A stretch of DNA of 64,000 nucleotides from Chlorobaculum limnaeum (GCF_001747405.1 NZ_CP017305.1:2576001-2640000), one strand, 5' to 3'. Shown: positions 28,338 through 39,973, counted from the first letter of the stretch. The notes: a model not told the origin generated them from the sequence alone. Numbers and translations are program-made.

Positions 28338-28601
28338 TCAGGACAAGCGCTTCTCTCCCCCGATCAGCCCCTCCCGGCTCTTCCAGCCTTGGGCCGTTGT
28401 CTCGGCAGCATGAGCTTCGGCTTTTGATGGAGACTCTTTGGTAAACACGATGCGCCAGGGACGATATCGGGAGGTAAACCCCTTCTCGAAGCTGTTGTGG
28501 TAATCCAGACGGCGGCGCGGGTTCGACGAGATGCCGACATAATAACGGTCAGCCGTCCCGGATTTGAGGATGTAAAGGTAATGTGGCTCTGCGTTCTCCA
28601 C
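28338..28601 (-). CDS. GIY-YIG domain protein (YhbQ/UPF0213-like)
   Basis: An 87-residue protein with a GIY-YIG endonuclease fold: YLYILKSG and RYYVGISSNPRRRLDYHN form the core strands (here YIL/YVG in place of GIY/YIG), then FTSRYRPWRIVFTK and a helix with the Glu of HAAETTAQGWKSREG. Short stand-alone members of this type are common and poorly characterised; a role in DNA processing is assumed. It lies next to tRNA-Asn and terminators and has no operon partner. Confidence 0.85.
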   Translation of the reverse strand: MENAEPHYLYILKSGTADRYYVGISSNPRRRLDYHNSFEKGFTSRYRPWRIVFTKESPSKAEAHAAETTAQGWKSREGLIGGEKRLS

Positions 28602-28633
28602 GGCATCAGGGGGATGGTGGACAAAACGGCATA

Positions 28634-28674
28634 AAAAAAAGGAAGCGCCGCGTACTCAAGCACTTCCTTTTTTT
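28634..28674. terminator. Bidirectional terminator upstream of tRNA-Asn remnant
   Basis: AAAAAAAGGAAG ... CTTCCTTTTTTT with an 17-base interior. It would end minus-strand transcription from the tRNA-Asn region. Confidence 0.8.
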
Positions 28675-28677
28675 AGA

Positions 28678-28740
28678 CTTTGCGATCAGGATTCAAACCT
28701 GCATCACGACGAATCGGGATAACAGCCGAATACTTTATAC
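28678..28740 (-). pseudogene. Degenerate tRNA-Asn copy
   Basis: On the minus strand the anticodon arm TTCGGCTGTTATCCCGA and T arm GCAGGTTTGAATCCTG resemble the intact tRNA-Asn 13 bp away, but the acceptor 5' half and D arm are lost and the variable region is scrambled. It cannot fold as a tRNA. It is a tandem duplicate in decay, or a remnant of an integration event at the tRNA. Confidence 0.75.
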
Positions 28741-28752
28741 GCTTTTTTTTTG

Positions 28753-28824
<72 letters not shown>

Positions 28825-28992
28825 ATGCGACTCTTCTTGATCGAAGAGATGCAAATATAAGGCTGTGCATCGAATTTCCAAACCGGCGTGAGCATTTTTT
28901 AATAATTTTTCCGCTTGACTGATGGGGTCAGGGCTTTCTTTTTCGAATATTATTTTTGTACATTGATGCTCTTTTATGGAAAAGAGGTGGTT

Positions 28993-29520
28993 ATGTCCAA
29001 GGAAAAAGCGCTGATTGAAATCCGCCTGGCCGGTCTTTCCACAGGTACGCACGAGTTCGAGTTCACCTGCTCTGCGGCTGATTTCGCGGATCAGGCTCTC
29101 GTCGAGGCGGGTTTTTCGAAGGAGATTTCGGTCAAGGTGACTGTCGAGAAGCTGGAGGGCGAGATGATCGTCACCCTGAAGACCTCGGCGATTGCCGGGC
29201 TGACCTGCGACCTGTGCCTTGCGCCGATCACCACCGAGCTGAACGGTTCGTACCGTATCTGGTATGGTTACGATCAGGCTGGCGAGCCAGAGGAGGAGCG
29301 CGACGAGGAGTATCGCCTCATCGACCGAAACACGCTCTCGCTCGATCTTACCGAAGATGCCCGGGAGACGCTGCTGCTCTCCGTCCCGATGAAAGTCACC
29401 TGCACGGACAATCCCGATTGCCGAGTGTTCCATCAGGTAGAAAACGAGCCGCATGAAGACAACCTGCCCGACAGCACCTGGCAGGAGTCGCTCGAAAAAC
29501 TGAAAAACAAGTATCGTTAA
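28993..29520 (+). CDS. yceD: DUF177 (YceD) family protein
   Basis: A 175-residue YceD/DUF177 protein. The Cys pair motif LTCDLCLAP is in the middle and a second Cys pair (CTDNPDCRVF) near the end. Orthologues are conserved immediately upstream of rpmF and, in plants and E. coli, are linked to 23S rRNA accumulation. The ATG at 28993 is preceded by GAGGTGG, so I start here and not at 28915. It is the first gene of the long rpmF-plsX-fab-rnc cluster. Confidence 0.9.
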   Translation: MSKEKALIEIRLAGLSTGTHEFEFTCSAADFADQALVEAGFSKEISVKVTVEKLEGEMIVTLKTSAIAGLTCDLCLAPITTELNGSYRIWYGYDQAGEPEEERDEEYRLIDRNTLSLDLTEDARETLLLSVPMKVTCTDNPDCRVFHQVENEPHEDNLPDSTWQESLEKLKNKYR

Positions 29521-29546
29521 CCGTTGATTCTAAATTGATATAGATT

Positions 29547-29738
29547 ATGGCCAACCCGAAAGCCAAGATGTCCAAGTCCAGAAGGGACAAGAGGAGAGCA
29601 CAGTTCAACGCCCGTACAAAGGCTACCGTTACGGTTGTCTGCCCGAACTGCGGCGAGCCGACCCTTCCGCATCGCGCTTGCCGTCACTGCGGCCACTACA
29701 AAGGCCGTCAGGTCACCGGCAAGATCGTCGTCGCCTAA
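29547..29738 (+). CDS. rpmF: 50S ribosomal protein L32
   Basis: L32 of 63 residues with the zinc-ribbon type: [19 protein letters not shown] at the N-terminus, then CPNCGEP and CRHCGHYKG give four Cys zinc ligands. It sits between yceD and plsX with short gaps, the classical arrangement linking ribosome and phospholipid synthesis. Confidence 0.97.
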   Translation: MANPKAKMSKSRRDKRRAQFNARTKATVTVVCPNCGEPTLPHRACRHCGHYKGRQVTGKIVVA

Positions 29739-29768
29739 GCAGTTTGAAGTAAACAGGACGGCACCGCC

Positions 29769-30788
29769 ATGTTAACCATTGTCGTGGATGCCATGGGTGG
29801 CGACAATGCACCCGCGTGCGTTGTCGAGGGCGTAATCGATGCCCTCAGAGAGAGCGGAAACCGCTTCGAAATCCTGCTGATCGGTCAGGAGGAGAAGGTC
29901 ACGCCTCTCTTGCAGCAGCATGATACCGTGAATCTCAACCTCCGCTTCATGCATGCCTCAGAGGTTATCACCATGGAGGATGTTCCCGCCACCGCCGTCA
30001 AGGCAAAGCAGGAGTCTTCGCTTGTCCGTGGCCTGAAGCTCTGCAAGTCGAAAGAGGCGGACGCTTTCGTGAGCGCTGGCAATACCGGCGCGATGATGGC
30101 GGCGTCGCTTTTCGTGCTTGGCCGTCTTCCCGGCGTGCTGCGACCAACCATCTACGCCTACTTCCCGCGACTCGGCGAGGGGCTGACCAACATTGTCGAT
30201 GTTGGCGCGAACGTTGACTGCAAGCCGGAAAATCTGGTGCAGTTCGCCGAAATGCTAACCATCTACCAGCGTTACGCAGCAAAGATCGAAAATCCCTCGG
30301 TCGGCCTGCTCAACATCGGAGAGGAGGAGGGCAAAGGGCCCGACTATCTCAAACAGTCCTGGAAAATGTTGCAGGAGGCGCACGAGCAGGGAAAGATCAA
30401 CTTCATCGGCAACATCGAAGGTCACGATATTCTTGCCGGTAAAGCCACCATCGTCGTCTGCGACGGCCTTGTCGGCAACACCATCCTCAAGTTTGGCGAG
30501 AGCATTCCGCATTTTCTCGGTGCGCTCTTCAAACCCGCACTCGAAAAGCTGGTCATGGCGGGCAAGCTCGACCAGAACTCGGCGGCGCTGGCAGGCCAGG
30601 CGTTCAAGGGGATTTTCGAGCCGTTCGATGTCGAAAAGTTCGGCGGCGTGCCGTTCCTCGGCGTCGATGGCATATCGATTGTCGGCCACGGGCGATCGTC
30701 GTCGCGTGCCATCAAGAACATGATCTACATGGCGGAGCACATGATCGAGCAGCGCGTCAACGAACGCATCGCGGAAATGCTCGCCTGA
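29769..30788 (+). CDS. plsX: Phosphate acyltransferase PlsX
   Basis: PlsX (339 residues) makes acyl-phosphate from acyl-ACP for phospholipid synthesis. Typical N-terminal motif [11 protein letters not shown], the [15 protein letters not shown] segment, and [14 protein letters not shown] are present; the C-terminal [12 protein letters not shown] region fits the Rossmann-like active site. It lies 30 bp after rpmF and about 105 bp ahead of fabH. Confidence 0.97.
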   Translation: MLTIVVDAMGGDNAPACVVEGVIDALRESGNRFEILLIGQEEKVTPLLQQHDTVNLNLRFMHASEVITMEDVPATAVKAKQESSLVRGLKLCKSKEADAFVSAGNTGAMMAASLFVLGRLPGVLRPTIYAYFPRLGEGLTNIVDVGANVDCKPENLVQFAEMLTIYQRYAAKIENPSVGLLNIGEEEGKGPDYLKQSWKMLQEAHEQGKINFIGNIEGHDILAGKATIVVCDGLVGNTILKFGESIPHFLGALFKPALEKLVMAGKLDQNSAALAGQAFKGIFEPFDVEKFGGVPFLGVDGISIVGHGRSSSRAIKNMIYMAEHMIEQRVNERIAEMLA

Positions 30789-30893
30789 CGCCCAGGTGAA
30801 GACCAGCGATATGCCGACCCGACCCCTTCAAGCCACACTGGCGTTGCAAGAACGAGAGATTCCGCAAAATCCGCCATACCCGTTCGCTCATCA

Positions 30894-31898
30894 ATGGAAA
30901 ACCACAACATGAAAGCAGCCATAACGACGACCGCCAAGTACCTGCCTGAAGAGGTGCTCTCCAATCAGGACCTCGAGCGCATTCTCGATACCAACGATGA
31001 GTGGATAACGACTCGCACCGGTATCAAGGAGCGGAGAATTCTCAGGGATCCCGAAAAGGCCACGTCGTACATGGCGACCGAGGTTGCCCGCCAGTTGCTC
31101 GAAAAGCGGGGCATCTCCGCCGACGAGATCGACCTGATTATCGTGGCGACCATGACTCCCGACATGATCTTTCCATCGACGGCGTGCCTGGTTCAGGGAA
31201 ACATCCAGGCCAAAAACGCTTGGGCGTTCGATCTTTCCGCCGCCTGTTCAGGCTTTGTCTATGGCCTCTCCACCGGCGCGCAGTTCATCGAATCGGGCAA
31301 CTGCAAGAAGGTGATGGTGATCGGCGCGGACAAGATGTCCTCCATCATCGACTATACCGACCGCTCGACGGCGATTCTTTTCGGCGACGGCGCGGGCGGC
31401 GTCATTCTCGAAGCAGCGCAGGAAGAGGGGTACGGCGTTCTCGACGCTCGTCTCTACTCCGACGGCGCAAACGGACAGAATCATCTGCTGATGCCTGGCG
31501 GCGGAAGCCTTCATCCGGCCTCGCATGAAACGCTCGATCAACGGCTGCACTTCATCCGGCAGGATGGCAAGCAGGTGTTCAAGGCAGCGGTCATGGCGAT
31601 GGCCGATGTCGCCGAAGAGATCATGCAGCGCAACAATCTGACCTCCGATACCATCGACTGGCTCGTGCCGCATCAGGCCAACCAGCGAATCATTCACGCT
31701 ACCGCGGAGCGCATGGGCATCACCGGGGAGAAGGTGATGATGAACATCGCACACTATGGCAACACGACCGCAGGCACCGTGCCGATCTGCCTGGCCGAGC
31801 TGGACGAGCAAGGCAAATTGCACAAAGGCTCGAACCTCGTGCTGGTGAGCTTCGGAGCGGGCTACACTTGGGGCGGCGTTTACGTCCGTTGGCAGTAA
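30894..31898 (+). CDS. fabH: 3-oxoacyl-ACP synthase III
   Basis: FabH (334 residues from this ATG) condenses acetyl-CoA with malonyl-ACP to start fatty-acid synthesis. The active-site triad is visible: Cys in [14 protein letters not shown], His in [11 protein letters not shown] and Asn in [13 protein letters not shown] second ATG at 30909 matches where most family members begin ([18 protein letters not shown]), and neither start has a good ribosome-binding sequence, so the first five residues are uncertain. It is followed by fabD after 28 bp. Confidence 0.96.
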   Translation: MENHNMKAAITTTAKYLPEEVLSNQDLERILDTNDEWITTRTGIKERRILRDPEKATSYMATEVARQLLEKRGISADEIDLIIVATMTPDMIFPSTACLVQGNIQAKNAWAFDLSAACSGFVYGLSTGAQFIESGNCKKVMVIGADKMSSIIDYTDRSTAILFGDGAGGVILEAAQEEGYGVLDARLYSDGANGQNHLLMPGGGSLHPASHETLDQRLHFIRQDGKQVFKAAVMAMADVAEEIMQRNNLTSDTIDWLVPHQANQRIIHATAERMGITGEKVMMNIAHYGNTTAGTVPICLAELDEQGKLHKGSNLVLVSFGAGYTWGGVYVRWQ

Positions 31899-31926
31899 GC
31901 GCAACCATTCAAAGGAATTACAGAAT

Positions 31927-32844
31927 ATGAAAGCATTTGTTTTCCCCGGACAGGGTTCCCAGTACTGCGGCATGGGACGCGATCTTTACGAACGCTTTCC
32001 GGAGGCGAAGTCGCTGATGGACAAGGCCGACGAACTGCTCGGCTACCCGATCACCAATATCATGTTCAACGGCAGCGAGGATGAGCTGAAACAGACGCGA
32101 TACACCCAGCTCGCCATCTTCCTGCACAGCTACGCGGCGGCAACGCTGCTCGGACGCGACGGCGTCGAGATGGCGGCGGGCCACAGCCTCGGCGAATATA
32201 CCGCGCTCTGTTTTGCGGGCGCGATCTCCTTCGATGATGCGGTGCGGCTCGTGGCCAAACGCGGCGAGCTGATGCAGAACGCCGGACAGCAGAATCCCGG
32301 CACGATGGCCGCGATCATCGGCATGGCGGACGAGGCGCTCGACGCGCTCCTGCAGGAGGCCAGCGCTTGCGGCACCGTGCAGGCGGCGAACTTCAACTCG
32401 CCCGGCCAGATCGTCATCTCCGGCGACGTCGCTGCGGTGAAGAAAGCAGTCGAACTCGCTCCGTCGAAAGGTGCGCGGATGGCCAAGGAGCTGGTCGTCT
32501 CGGGCGCGTTCCACTCGCCCCTGATGAAGCCTGCCGAGAAAGAGCTTGCCGAAACGCTCGACACCATCGCGATCCGCGACGCCGAGATTCCGGTCTGCAT
32601 GAACGTGGTGGCAAAGCCCGTCACTTCGGCGGCGGAAATCCGCGCAAACCTCATCAGCCAGCTCACCAGCTCCGTTCTCTGGAGCCAGTCGGTACAGGCA
32701 ATGGCGGACGCGGGCGTCACCGAATTTGTCGAAGTCGGCCCGCAGAAGGTATTGCAGGGCCTCATCAAAAGAATCAGCAAAGCCGCCGTTTGCGCGGGAG
32801 TCGATACCGCCGACCAGGTGGATGCGATGCGCAATCCGGCATAA
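31927..32844 (+). CDS. fabD: Malonyl CoA-ACP transacylase
   Basis: FabD (305 residues) loads malonate onto ACP. Motifs: [14 protein letters not shown], the nucleophile elbow [11 protein letters not shown], the Arg-containing RGELMQ segment and the catalytic His in [10 protein letters not shown]. It sits between fabH and fabG with short gaps and no visible terminator. Confidence 0.97.
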   Translation: MKAFVFPGQGSQYCGMGRDLYERFPEAKSLMDKADELLGYPITNIMFNGSEDELKQTRYTQLAIFLHSYAAATLLGRDGVEMAAGHSLGEYTALCFAGAISFDDAVRLVAKRGELMQNAGQQNPGTMAAIIGMADEALDALLQEASACGTVQAANFNSPGQIVISGDVAAVKKAVELAPSKGARMAKELVVSGAFHSPLMKPAEKELAETLDTIAIRDAEIPVCMNVVAKPVTSAAEIRANLISQLTSSVLWSQSVQAMADAGVTEFVEVGPQKVLQGLIKRISKAAVCAGVDTADQVDAMRNPA

Positions 32845-32866
32845 GCAAAACGAAAGGATAGAAATT

Positions 32867-33610
32867 ATGACCATGTTCACAGGAAAAACCGCCATCGTCA
32901 CCGGCGCGGCGAGAGGCATCGGCCAAGCCATCGCCCTCGATCTCGCCGCTAAAGGCGCTGATCTCGTCATCGGCGACCTCAAGGCGGAGTGGCTGACGGA
33001 AACCGAAGAGGCACTCAAGCAGCTCGGCGCGAAAGTGACCTGCAAGGAGCTCGACGTCACCAGCACCGACGCCTGCCAGAAGGTTTTCGACGAAGTGGCT
33101 AAAGAGAATGGCCGCATCGATATTCTCGTCAACAACGCGGGCATCACCCGCGACGGCCTGTTGATGCGCATGAGCGAAGAGGACTGGGATGCCGTACTGA
33201 CCGTGAACCTCAAAGGGGTGTTCAACTGCACCAAGGCCGTGACGCGCATCATGATGAAGCAGCGTTCCGGCTCGATCATCAATATCGCCTCGATCATCGG
33301 TCTCATGGGCAACGCCGGGCAGGCCAACTACGCGGCCTCGAAAGGGGGCGTCATCGCCTTCACCAAATCGATTGCCAGGGAAATTGCCTCGCGCAACGTC
33401 CGGGTCAACGCCATCGCACCAGGGTTCATCACCTCGAAAATGACCGACGCGCTTTCGGAAGAGGTTCGCCAGAAAATGCTTGAAGCAATTCCGCTCGGCG
33501 TTTTCGGCACGCCCCAGCATGTGGCCGACGCGGTGGCATTTCTCGCCAGCGACCAGTCCGCTTACATCACCGGACAGGTGCTGAGCGTCAACGGCGGCAT
33601 GTACATGTAA
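32867..33610 (+). CDS. fabG: 3-oxoacyl-ACP reductase
   Basis: FabG (247 residues) is the NADPH-dependent ketoreductase of fatty-acid elongation, a short-chain dehydrogenase. TGAARGIGQ (cofactor loop), [11 protein letters not shown], the catalytic Ser in [11 protein letters not shown] and the YxxxK pair in YAASKGG are present. The ATG at 32867 is preceded by AAAGGA; the open frame extends upstream inside fabD. It ends 160 bp before acpP, with a probable terminator between. Confidence 0.97.
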   Translation: MTMFTGKTAIVTGAARGIGQAIALDLAAKGADLVIGDLKAEWLTETEEALKQLGAKVTCKELDVTSTDACQKVFDEVAKENGRIDILVNNAGITRDGLLMRMSEEDWDAVLTVNLKGVFNCTKAVTRIMMKQRSGSIINIASIIGLMGNAGQANYAASKGGVIAFTKSIAREIASRNVRVNAIAPGFITSKMTDALSEEVRQKMLEAIPLGVFGTPQHVADAVAFLASDQSAYITGQVLSVNGGMYM

Positions 33611-33676
33611 CCGTAACCCGTTGAGAATCGATGACTTGGCAGAGCCGAAGCGCTTTGTGAAAGTCACCGGTTCTCA

Positions 33677-33712
33677 AGCCGGAGCGCAGCTTTGCCCGGC
33701 GGCTTTTTCTTT
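33677..33712 (+). terminator. Probable terminator between fabG and acpP
   Basis: AAGCCG ... CGGCTTTTT with a T-rich tail. The stem is short, so it is perhaps partial, allowing acpP a separate, stronger promoter. Confidence 0.55.
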
Positions 33713-33770
33713 TTATATTTACAGACTCGCATTTTTTTGTTTTTAAACCACAAACCCGGAGAACAGTGCC

Positions 33771-34010
33771 ATGAGCGCAGCCGAAATCAAAGATAAAGTG
33801 TACGATATCATCGTCAGCAAGATGGGCGTCAACAAGGATCAGATCAAGCCGGAATCGAAGTTTGCCGATGACCTTGGCGCCGATTCGCTCGACACGGTCG
33901 AACTGATCATGGAGCTCGAAAACGAGTTCGGCGTTCAGATTCCTGATGAAGATGCCGAGAAGATCGGTACCGTGCAGCAGGCCATTGACTACATCGTCAA
34001 CAAGAAATAA
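33771..34010 (+). CDS. acpP: Acyl carrier protein
   Basis: ACP of 79 residues, the carrier of growing acyl chains. The phosphopantetheine attachment Ser is in the [12 protein letters not shown] motif. The protein is acidic as usual and ends [16 protein letters not shown]. It lies between fabG and fabF; a T-rich stretch just upstream (after the hairpin at 33677-33712) may hold its own promoter. Confidence 0.98.
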   Translation: MSAAEIKDKVYDIIVSKMGVNKDQIKPESKFADDLGADSLDTVELIMELENEFGVQIPDEDAEKIGTVQQAIDYIVNKK

Positions 34011-34073
34011 GCGAAAGGCATTTTCTTCGGGCAGGGCGCGTCCCTGCCTGAAACCAACGTAAAATCTGAACAG

Positions 34074-35327
<1,254 letters not shown>

Positions 35328-35344
35328 CCGGAAATGGCCCGACG

Positions 35345-36175
35345 ATGGCGCACCTGTGGCAAAGACTGATGTCACTCCCGTTCCTTCGTTCCGAAGCGTC
35401 CGACGATGCCGCTGGCTCTTCGGACGCAAGCCATTCTGACCTTCTTCTCGCCACGCAAACGGCAACTCATCTCGAACGCCTTACCGCTCGACCGTGCAAC
35501 CGGCTGATCTACCGCACCGCCCTGACGCACCGCTCCGTGCTGCACGACCATCATGGCGATGCTGACCGGCCAGAGTCGAACCAGCGTCTCGAATTTCTCG
35601 GCGACGCGGTGCTCGACCTCCTGATCTCCGAGCACCTCTTCAAGCAGTTTCCCCAAAGCGACGAAGGGCACCTGTCGAGTAACCGCGCCAAGATCGTCAA
35701 CCGCAAATCCCTCGCCGCATTCGCCCGCGAGCTGCAACTTGGCGAACACCTCTTCATCGGAGAGTCCGCCGACAAGCAGAAGATACGCGACAGCGAATCG
35801 GCGCTTGCCGACGCCTTCGAAGCGCTGGTCGGCGCGATCTACCTCGACCAGGGGCTGGCTGGAGCCGAGCGATTCATCATGAACCACGTTATCGCCAAGG
35901 TCGATCTGCGCAAGCTGGTGGAAGCGGAGTACAACTACAAAAGCCGCCTGATCGAGTACACCCAGTCGCGCCAGCTTCCGCCGCCGCTCTACACGGTCAT
36001 CGCCGAAGAGGGGGCGGAGCACGAAAAGCACTTCACCGTCGAGGTCTCCTGCAACGGTCTCTCTCTCGGACGCGGAACTGCGCCAAGAAAGAAGGATGCC
36101 GAGCAGCTCGCCGCCAGGGAGGCGATGATCCTGCTCGACAGCGCGGATCCGTTCAAGCCGTCTGCGGAGTCCTGA
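35345..36175 (+). CDS. rnc: Ribonuclease III
   Basis: RNase III (276 residues) cleaves double-stranded RNA in rRNA maturation. The signature QRLEFLGDAVLDLLISE is near residue 75-95, the second acidic site follows at DAFEALVGAIYLDQG, and a C-terminal dsRNA-binding domain (about 195-265) contains GTAPRKKDAEQLAAREA. An N-terminal extension of about 45 residues is present relative to E. coli. The fabF-rnc linkage is usual in Chlorobi/Bacteroidetes. Confidence 0.96.
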   Translation: MAHLWQRLMSLPFLRSEASDDAAGSSDASHSDLLLATQTATHLERLTARPCNRLIYRTALTHRSVLHDHHGDADRPESNQRLEFLGDAVLDLLISEHLFKQFPQSDEGHLSSNRAKIVNRKSLAAFARELQLGEHLFIGESADKQKIRDSESALADAFEALVGAIYLDQGLAGAERFIMNHVIAKVDLRKLVEAEYNYKSRLIEYTQSRQLPPPLYTVIAEEGAEHEKHFTVEVSCNGLSLGRGTAPRKKDAEQLAAREAMILLDSADPFKPSAES

Positions 36176-36190
36176 ACCGGAGCCAGCGCC

Positions 36191-36910
36191 ATGTCATTCT
36201 ATTCGAAATTCTCGGAATACTATGAGCGGGTCTTCCCGTTCAGGGAGGAGGTCTGGCAATTTCTGAAAGGATATGCCGGAAGTCCCGGCAATGCGCTGCT
36301 CGACGTAGGATGCGGGCCGGGCCACTACTGCGGACATTTCGCCAGCGAGGGGTTCAGCGCACTCGGCATAGACCTCGACGAAGCGATGATTGCCAAAGCG
36401 CAGCGCCGCTATCCCGAAGTAGAATTCCGCTGCCTCGACATGCGGCGGGTCGATGAAGCCGGAGGGCAATTCGGCTGCATCTGGTCGATCGGCAACGTTC
36501 TGGCGCACCTTCCCGGCGAGGAACTCGCCCCGTTCATCTCGAAAATCAACACGCTGCTCGAACCGGGCGGCTGCTGGATCATGCAGGTGATGAACTGGGA
36601 CGCCCTCACCGGATTGACAGCATACGATTTTCCGTTGCGCACCATCACCGCCGACAACTCGACAGCCTCTTTCCACCGGCGCTATTCTTCAATCACGCCA
36701 GCGTCGCTGCGCTTCACCTTCTCGCTCCGGCAAGATACCACAGTACTTTTCGAAGAAACGGTAACGCTCTATCCGGTCGGCAGGGAGCACTACCTGTCGC
36801 TGCACGAAACCGCCGGATTCAAGTGCGAAGGCATCTTCTCGGATTTCAGCGGCAATCCGTTGCGGCACGAACCCGGTACTGGCGCTGTGCTGGTGTTCAG
36901 AAAAGGATGA
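36191..36910 (+). CDS. Class I SAM-dependent methyltransferase
   Basis: A 239-residue methyltransferase. The SAM-binding motif I is LLDVGCGPGHY, motif II LGIDLDEAMI, and a post-I acidic region CLDMRRVDE; the substrate is unknown. It starts 15 bp after rnc and is probably in the same transcript. A diverged piece of the same protein's C-terminus is found about 900 bp downstream (37793-37930). Confidence 0.85.
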   Translation: MSFYSKFSEYYERVFPFREEVWQFLKGYAGSPGNALLDVGCGPGHYCGHFASEGFSALGIDLDEAMIAKAQRRYPEVEFRCLDMRRVDEAGGQFGCIWSIGNVLAHLPGEELAPFISKINTLLEPGGCWIMQVMNWDALTGLTAYDFPLRTITADNSTASFHRRYSSITPASLRFTFSLRQDTTVLFEETVTLYPVGREHYLSLHETAGFKCEGIFSDFSGNPLRHEPGTGAVLVFRKG

Positions 36911-37258
36911 CGGAGTCAGCGGCACTTACTCTTCACGCTATGTTCCGCGGCGCTCAGTTGCAAAATAACGCTCAATAAAAAAAGAGGTTACGCACGCCAA
37001 GGAGAATTTATGGCAACGCATCAACGCCCCTGCCTTCCCTTGATGATGGACTGTTTTATTGAGATCAAAACTGGTTGGAAACGACAACCTTTGGTCAGCG
37101 CTTAACGTATCTATCCGGGATGATCGAACCTGATAGATACGTTTACCGAAGAGAATCGAGAAGAATATCGAGGAATTTAAAAAAACGCTGGCTCGTAAAG
37201 ACATTGACTCACGAGCTTCTGTTCCGGCTGGCGATAAGCAGAAGAGTATTTTACTGAT
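36911..37258. other. Gene-poor stretch after the methyltransferase gene
   Basis: Contains small overlapping frames on both strands (for example 36938-37204 minus, 37075-37257 plus) without recognisable motifs. A plus-strand run near 37160-37257 reads as a possible tail of an old gene (EEFKKTLARKDID) ending at a stop, so remnants are likely. No terminator is obvious. Confidence 0.4.
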
Positions 37259-37399
37259 TTAATAACAGCCGGCGTTTCTGTCGATATGCCTCATGGCCAT
37301 CCATATCCCGAGCATCCCCAGCGCAGAAACCGCCATGACCTGCATTGTAAGAGGTAAGCTCGTCACTTCATTCAGCAGTGGTGTGATTATCTGCTCCAT
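37259..37399 (-). CDS. Possible small membrane protein (46 residues)
   Basis: An ATG-initiated frame of 46 codons with one hydrophobic segment (about residues 17-36, MQVMAVSALGMLGIWMAM) between an acidic/polar N-terminus and a basic C-terminus (RHIDRNAG). Topology and length suit a small single-span membrane protein. Only a weak purine-rich sequence (AAGTAA) lies ahead of the ATG. I know no homologue. It lies in otherwise non-coding AT-rich DNA, so it may be real or chance. Confidence 0.4.
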   Translation of the reverse strand: MEQIITPLLNEVTSLPLTMQVMAVSALGMLGIWMAMRHIDRNAGCY

Positions 37400-37792
37400 G
37401 ATTACTTATCGTTTTTTGTGTTAAACTATTTTCTCAAAACACTACACCTGACATATATACACAGAGTGGTAACCGGTCAGGCTTGGTTTGGTTTGTCTCG
37501 TAATTTCATTGTAAAGTATACGTAAAATCGCAAGTCATTCCAAAAAGTTCCAATAATTGCATAGGATGCCATTCATATTTCCTATAAATACTTGTTATGA
37601 GTGGAGTTAGGCTGTGCAAAAAAGATCGTTAAGACCGTCCAGGCAATGCATCAGTCGATTTTCTTGCTCTCAATCAAAAACGATGTAGAAATGAGATATT
37701 ATAGATACGCGTAATTTTTAAGAATATTAATCAAAGCACGGCATTATCACTTTTTTATAAAAAAAGACGCCTTAGCATAATGCAATAATCCG
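37400..37792. other. AT-rich non-coding stretch
   Basis: About 390 bp, strongly AT-rich, with no gene, RNA or repeat that I can support. It separates the small membrane frame from the methyltransferase fragment. Confidence 0.5.
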
Positions 37793-37930
37793 CTGCGCCG
37801 ACTCGCTGACGAGCTGCCACTGCATGAAGCTGCAGGATTGATGGATGAAGGAATTTTCTGCGATCTCAGCGGCGCGATGTTGAGAAGCGATCTCGGCTCG
37901 GACGTGGTGCTGGTGTTTGGGAAGAGTTGA
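37793..37930 (+). pseudogene. Methyltransferase 3'-terminal fragment
   Basis: Encodes DELPLHEAAGLMDEGIF then CDLSG ... VVLVFGKS-stop. This aligns without gaps to the C-terminus of the intact methyltransferase at 36191-36910 (EHYLSLHETAGFKCEGIF, SDFSG, AVLVFRKG). Only about 45 codons remain and no start is available. The divergence shows it is not a recent copy. It may be the tail of a formerly tandem paralogue or the far side of an insertion. Confidence 0.8.
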
Positions 37931-38179
37931 ATTTGCCGTGGTGTCTCAAGGCCATTCTATGACGCAACAACCTGATAGTTACAGGATTGTCCGGCAATAT
38001 TCATAGCTCCGCTTACTCAAGATTATTCATGATTGTCAAACCCAGACAAAGTCTCATTTTTCAGCCGTTGACCAGAAATTCGGAAATATTCCCTCATCCT
38101 TGAATATTAGCGTTAAACAGACGCTCCGGAAAGTCCACGCCAACCGCTTCGCCCCCCAAAATCTCCCCCTGCCCCCCTC
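37931..38179. other. Upstream region of gcvPB
   Basis: No gene seen. It contains a C-rich tract (about 38146-38178) just before the predicted gcvPB promoter. Confidence 0.45.
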
Positions 38180-38207
38180 TTTACACGCGCGCCAAAATGC
38201 GTATATT
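38180..38207 (+). promoter_or_regulatory. Predicted gcvPB promoter
   Basis: TTTACA and TATATT hexamers spaced by 16 bases, about 110 bp ahead of the gcvPB ATG. Match to the sigma-70 consensus is fair; not verified. Confidence 0.5.
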
Positions 38208-38314
38208 GGAAATCTTCCGGCCAGACTGTTCGACCGGGAACACCTTTAATCCATGCGCGTTGCGGCGCTTTGCGCTGGCGATGCACTGAAAGCCTACCAT
38301 AACAAGGCCTGTCC

Positions 38315-39775
38315 ATGAAAGAACAACTGATCTTTGACCTTTCCCGCAGCGGTCGCAAAGGCTACTGCCTCTCGCCGCTCGACATTCCCGCTCGCCCGGC
38401 GGAGGAACTCGTGCCGTCGAAATTCCTGCGCAAAGCGCCCGCCGAGTTGCCGGAGATGCCGGAGAGCGAGGTGGTGCGCCACTTCGTGCGCCTCTCGAAC
38501 CTCAACTACCACGTTGACAAGAACATGTACCCGCTCGGGAGCTGTACGATGAAGTACAATCCCAAGATCAACGACTACACCAGCGACCTGCCGGGCTTCG
38601 CCTCGATGCACCCGTTGCAGCCGGAGTCAACGTCGCAGGGGGCGTTGCAGCTCATGTATGAGCTGGCCGAGATGCTCAAGGAGATCGCGGGCATGGCGGC
38701 GGTGACGCTGCAACCGGCGGCGGGCGCACATGGCGAGCTGACCGGCATCCTGCTCATCAAGAAGTACCACGAAAAGCTCGGTAACTCCCGCCACAAGCTG
38801 CTCGTGGTCGATTCGGCCCATGGCACCAACCCCGCCTCGGCGGCGCTCGGCGGCTACGAGTGCGTCTCGGTCAAGTGCGACGCTTCGGGCTGCACCGACA
38901 TGGATGACCTTCGCGCCAAACTCGACGGCGAGGTGGCCGCGCTGATGCTCACCAACCCGAACACGGTCGGCATCTTCGAGAAGCAGATTCCCGAAATCGA
39001 GAAGCTGGTGCACGGCAACGGCAGCCTGCTCTACATGGACGGCGCGAACATGAACGCCCTGCTCGGCATCGCCCGCCCCGGCGACATGGGCTTCGACGTG
39101 ATGCACTACAACCTGCACAAAACCTTCTCCGCGCCCCACGGCGGCGGCGGCCCCGGCAGCGGCCCGGTCGGCGTCAGCGAGCGGCTCGTGGAGTTCCTGC
39201 CGGTTCCGGTGGTCGAGAAGTACGAGGAGAACGGCCAGACCCGCTACCGCCTGAACGCCGGGAAACCGGACAGCATCGGACGCATGATGAACTTCTACGG
39301 CAACTTCTCGGTGCTCGTACGCGCCTACACCTACATCCGGATGCTCGGTGCCGAGGGACTGCGCCGCGTGTCGGAGAACGCCATCATCAACGCCAACTAC
39401 CTGCTCCAGCGCCTCGTCGAGCACTACGCACTGCCCTACCCGCGCCCGGTGATGCACGAGTTCTGCCTGTCGGGCGACCGCCAGAAGAAGGAGCACGGCG
39501 TCCGCACGCTCGACATCGCCAAGCGGTTGCTCGATTACGGCTACCACGCGCCGACGGTCTATTTCCCGCTCATCGTCAGCGAGGCGCTGATGATCGAGCC
39601 GACCGAGACCGAGGCCAAAGAGACGCTCGACGCCTTCGCCGACGCCATGATCGCCATTGCCGAAGAGGCCAAAAACACTCCGGAGGTGATCCTCGCCGCA
39701 CCGCAGACCACGCCGGTCAAGCGCCTCGACGAAGCACAGGCCTCGCGCCAGCTCAACATCTGCTGCCAGCACTGA
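38315..39775 (+). CDS. gcvPB: Glycine dehydrogenase (decarboxylating) subunit 2
   Basis: The C-terminal half of P-protein as a separate subunit (486 residues). It binds PLP and decarboxylates glycine in the glycine cleavage system together with GcvPA, which is not in this window. The PLP Lys lies in [29 protein letters not shown] and MYPLGS are further family marks. It is a single-gene unit with its own promoter and terminator. Confidence 0.97.
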   Translation: MKEQLIFDLSRSGRKGYCLSPLDIPARPAEELVPSKFLRKAPAELPEMPESEVVRHFVRLSNLNYHVDKNMYPLGSCTMKYNPKINDYTSDLPGFASMHPLQPESTSQGALQLMYELAEMLKEIAGMAAVTLQPAAGAHGELTGILLIKKYHEKLGNSRHKLLVVDSAHGTNPASAALGGYECVSVKCDASGCTDMDDLRAKLDGEVAALMLTNPNTVGIFEKQIPEIEKLVHGNGSLLYMDGANMNALLGIARPGDMGFDVMHYNLHKTFSAPHGGGGPGSGPVGVSERLVEFLPVPVVEKYEENGQTRYRLNAGKPDSIGRMMNFYGNFSVLVRAYTYIRMLGAEGLRRVSENAIINANYLLQRLVEHYALPYPRPVMHEFCLSGDRQKKEHGVRTLDIAKRLLDYGYHAPTVYFPLIVSEALMIEPTETEAKETLDAFADAMIAIAEEAKNTPEVILAAPQTTPVKRLDEAQASRQLNICCQH

Positions 39776-39790
39776 AAAGCTGCTTTTCCG

Positions 39791-39830
39791 CAAGGCTGTT
39801 CCGGGACAAAACCGGAGCAGCCTTGTTTTG
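39791..39830 (+). terminator. gcvPB terminator
   Basis: CAAGGCTGTTCCGG / CCGGAGCAGCCTTG stem, 7-base loop, then TTTTG. Confidence 0.9.
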
Positions 39831-39973
39831 CCCCGTGCTCCCGCGTGATCGGTCAGATCAGCAGCAGCGAAATGTCCCCGTTTCGGTCTCAGGAATATGT
39901 TTCATAGATTGCCCCCTGAAGCACCGTAATGTTCAGCCAGCCGAAAGGCCCGGCTTCCAAACCTGTACTCGCC

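Noticed and set aside
36938..37257. Overlapping 88- and 60-codon frames on opposite strands after the methyltransferase
   Set aside because: They overlap each other, lack start signals and recognisable sequence; at best decayed remnants.
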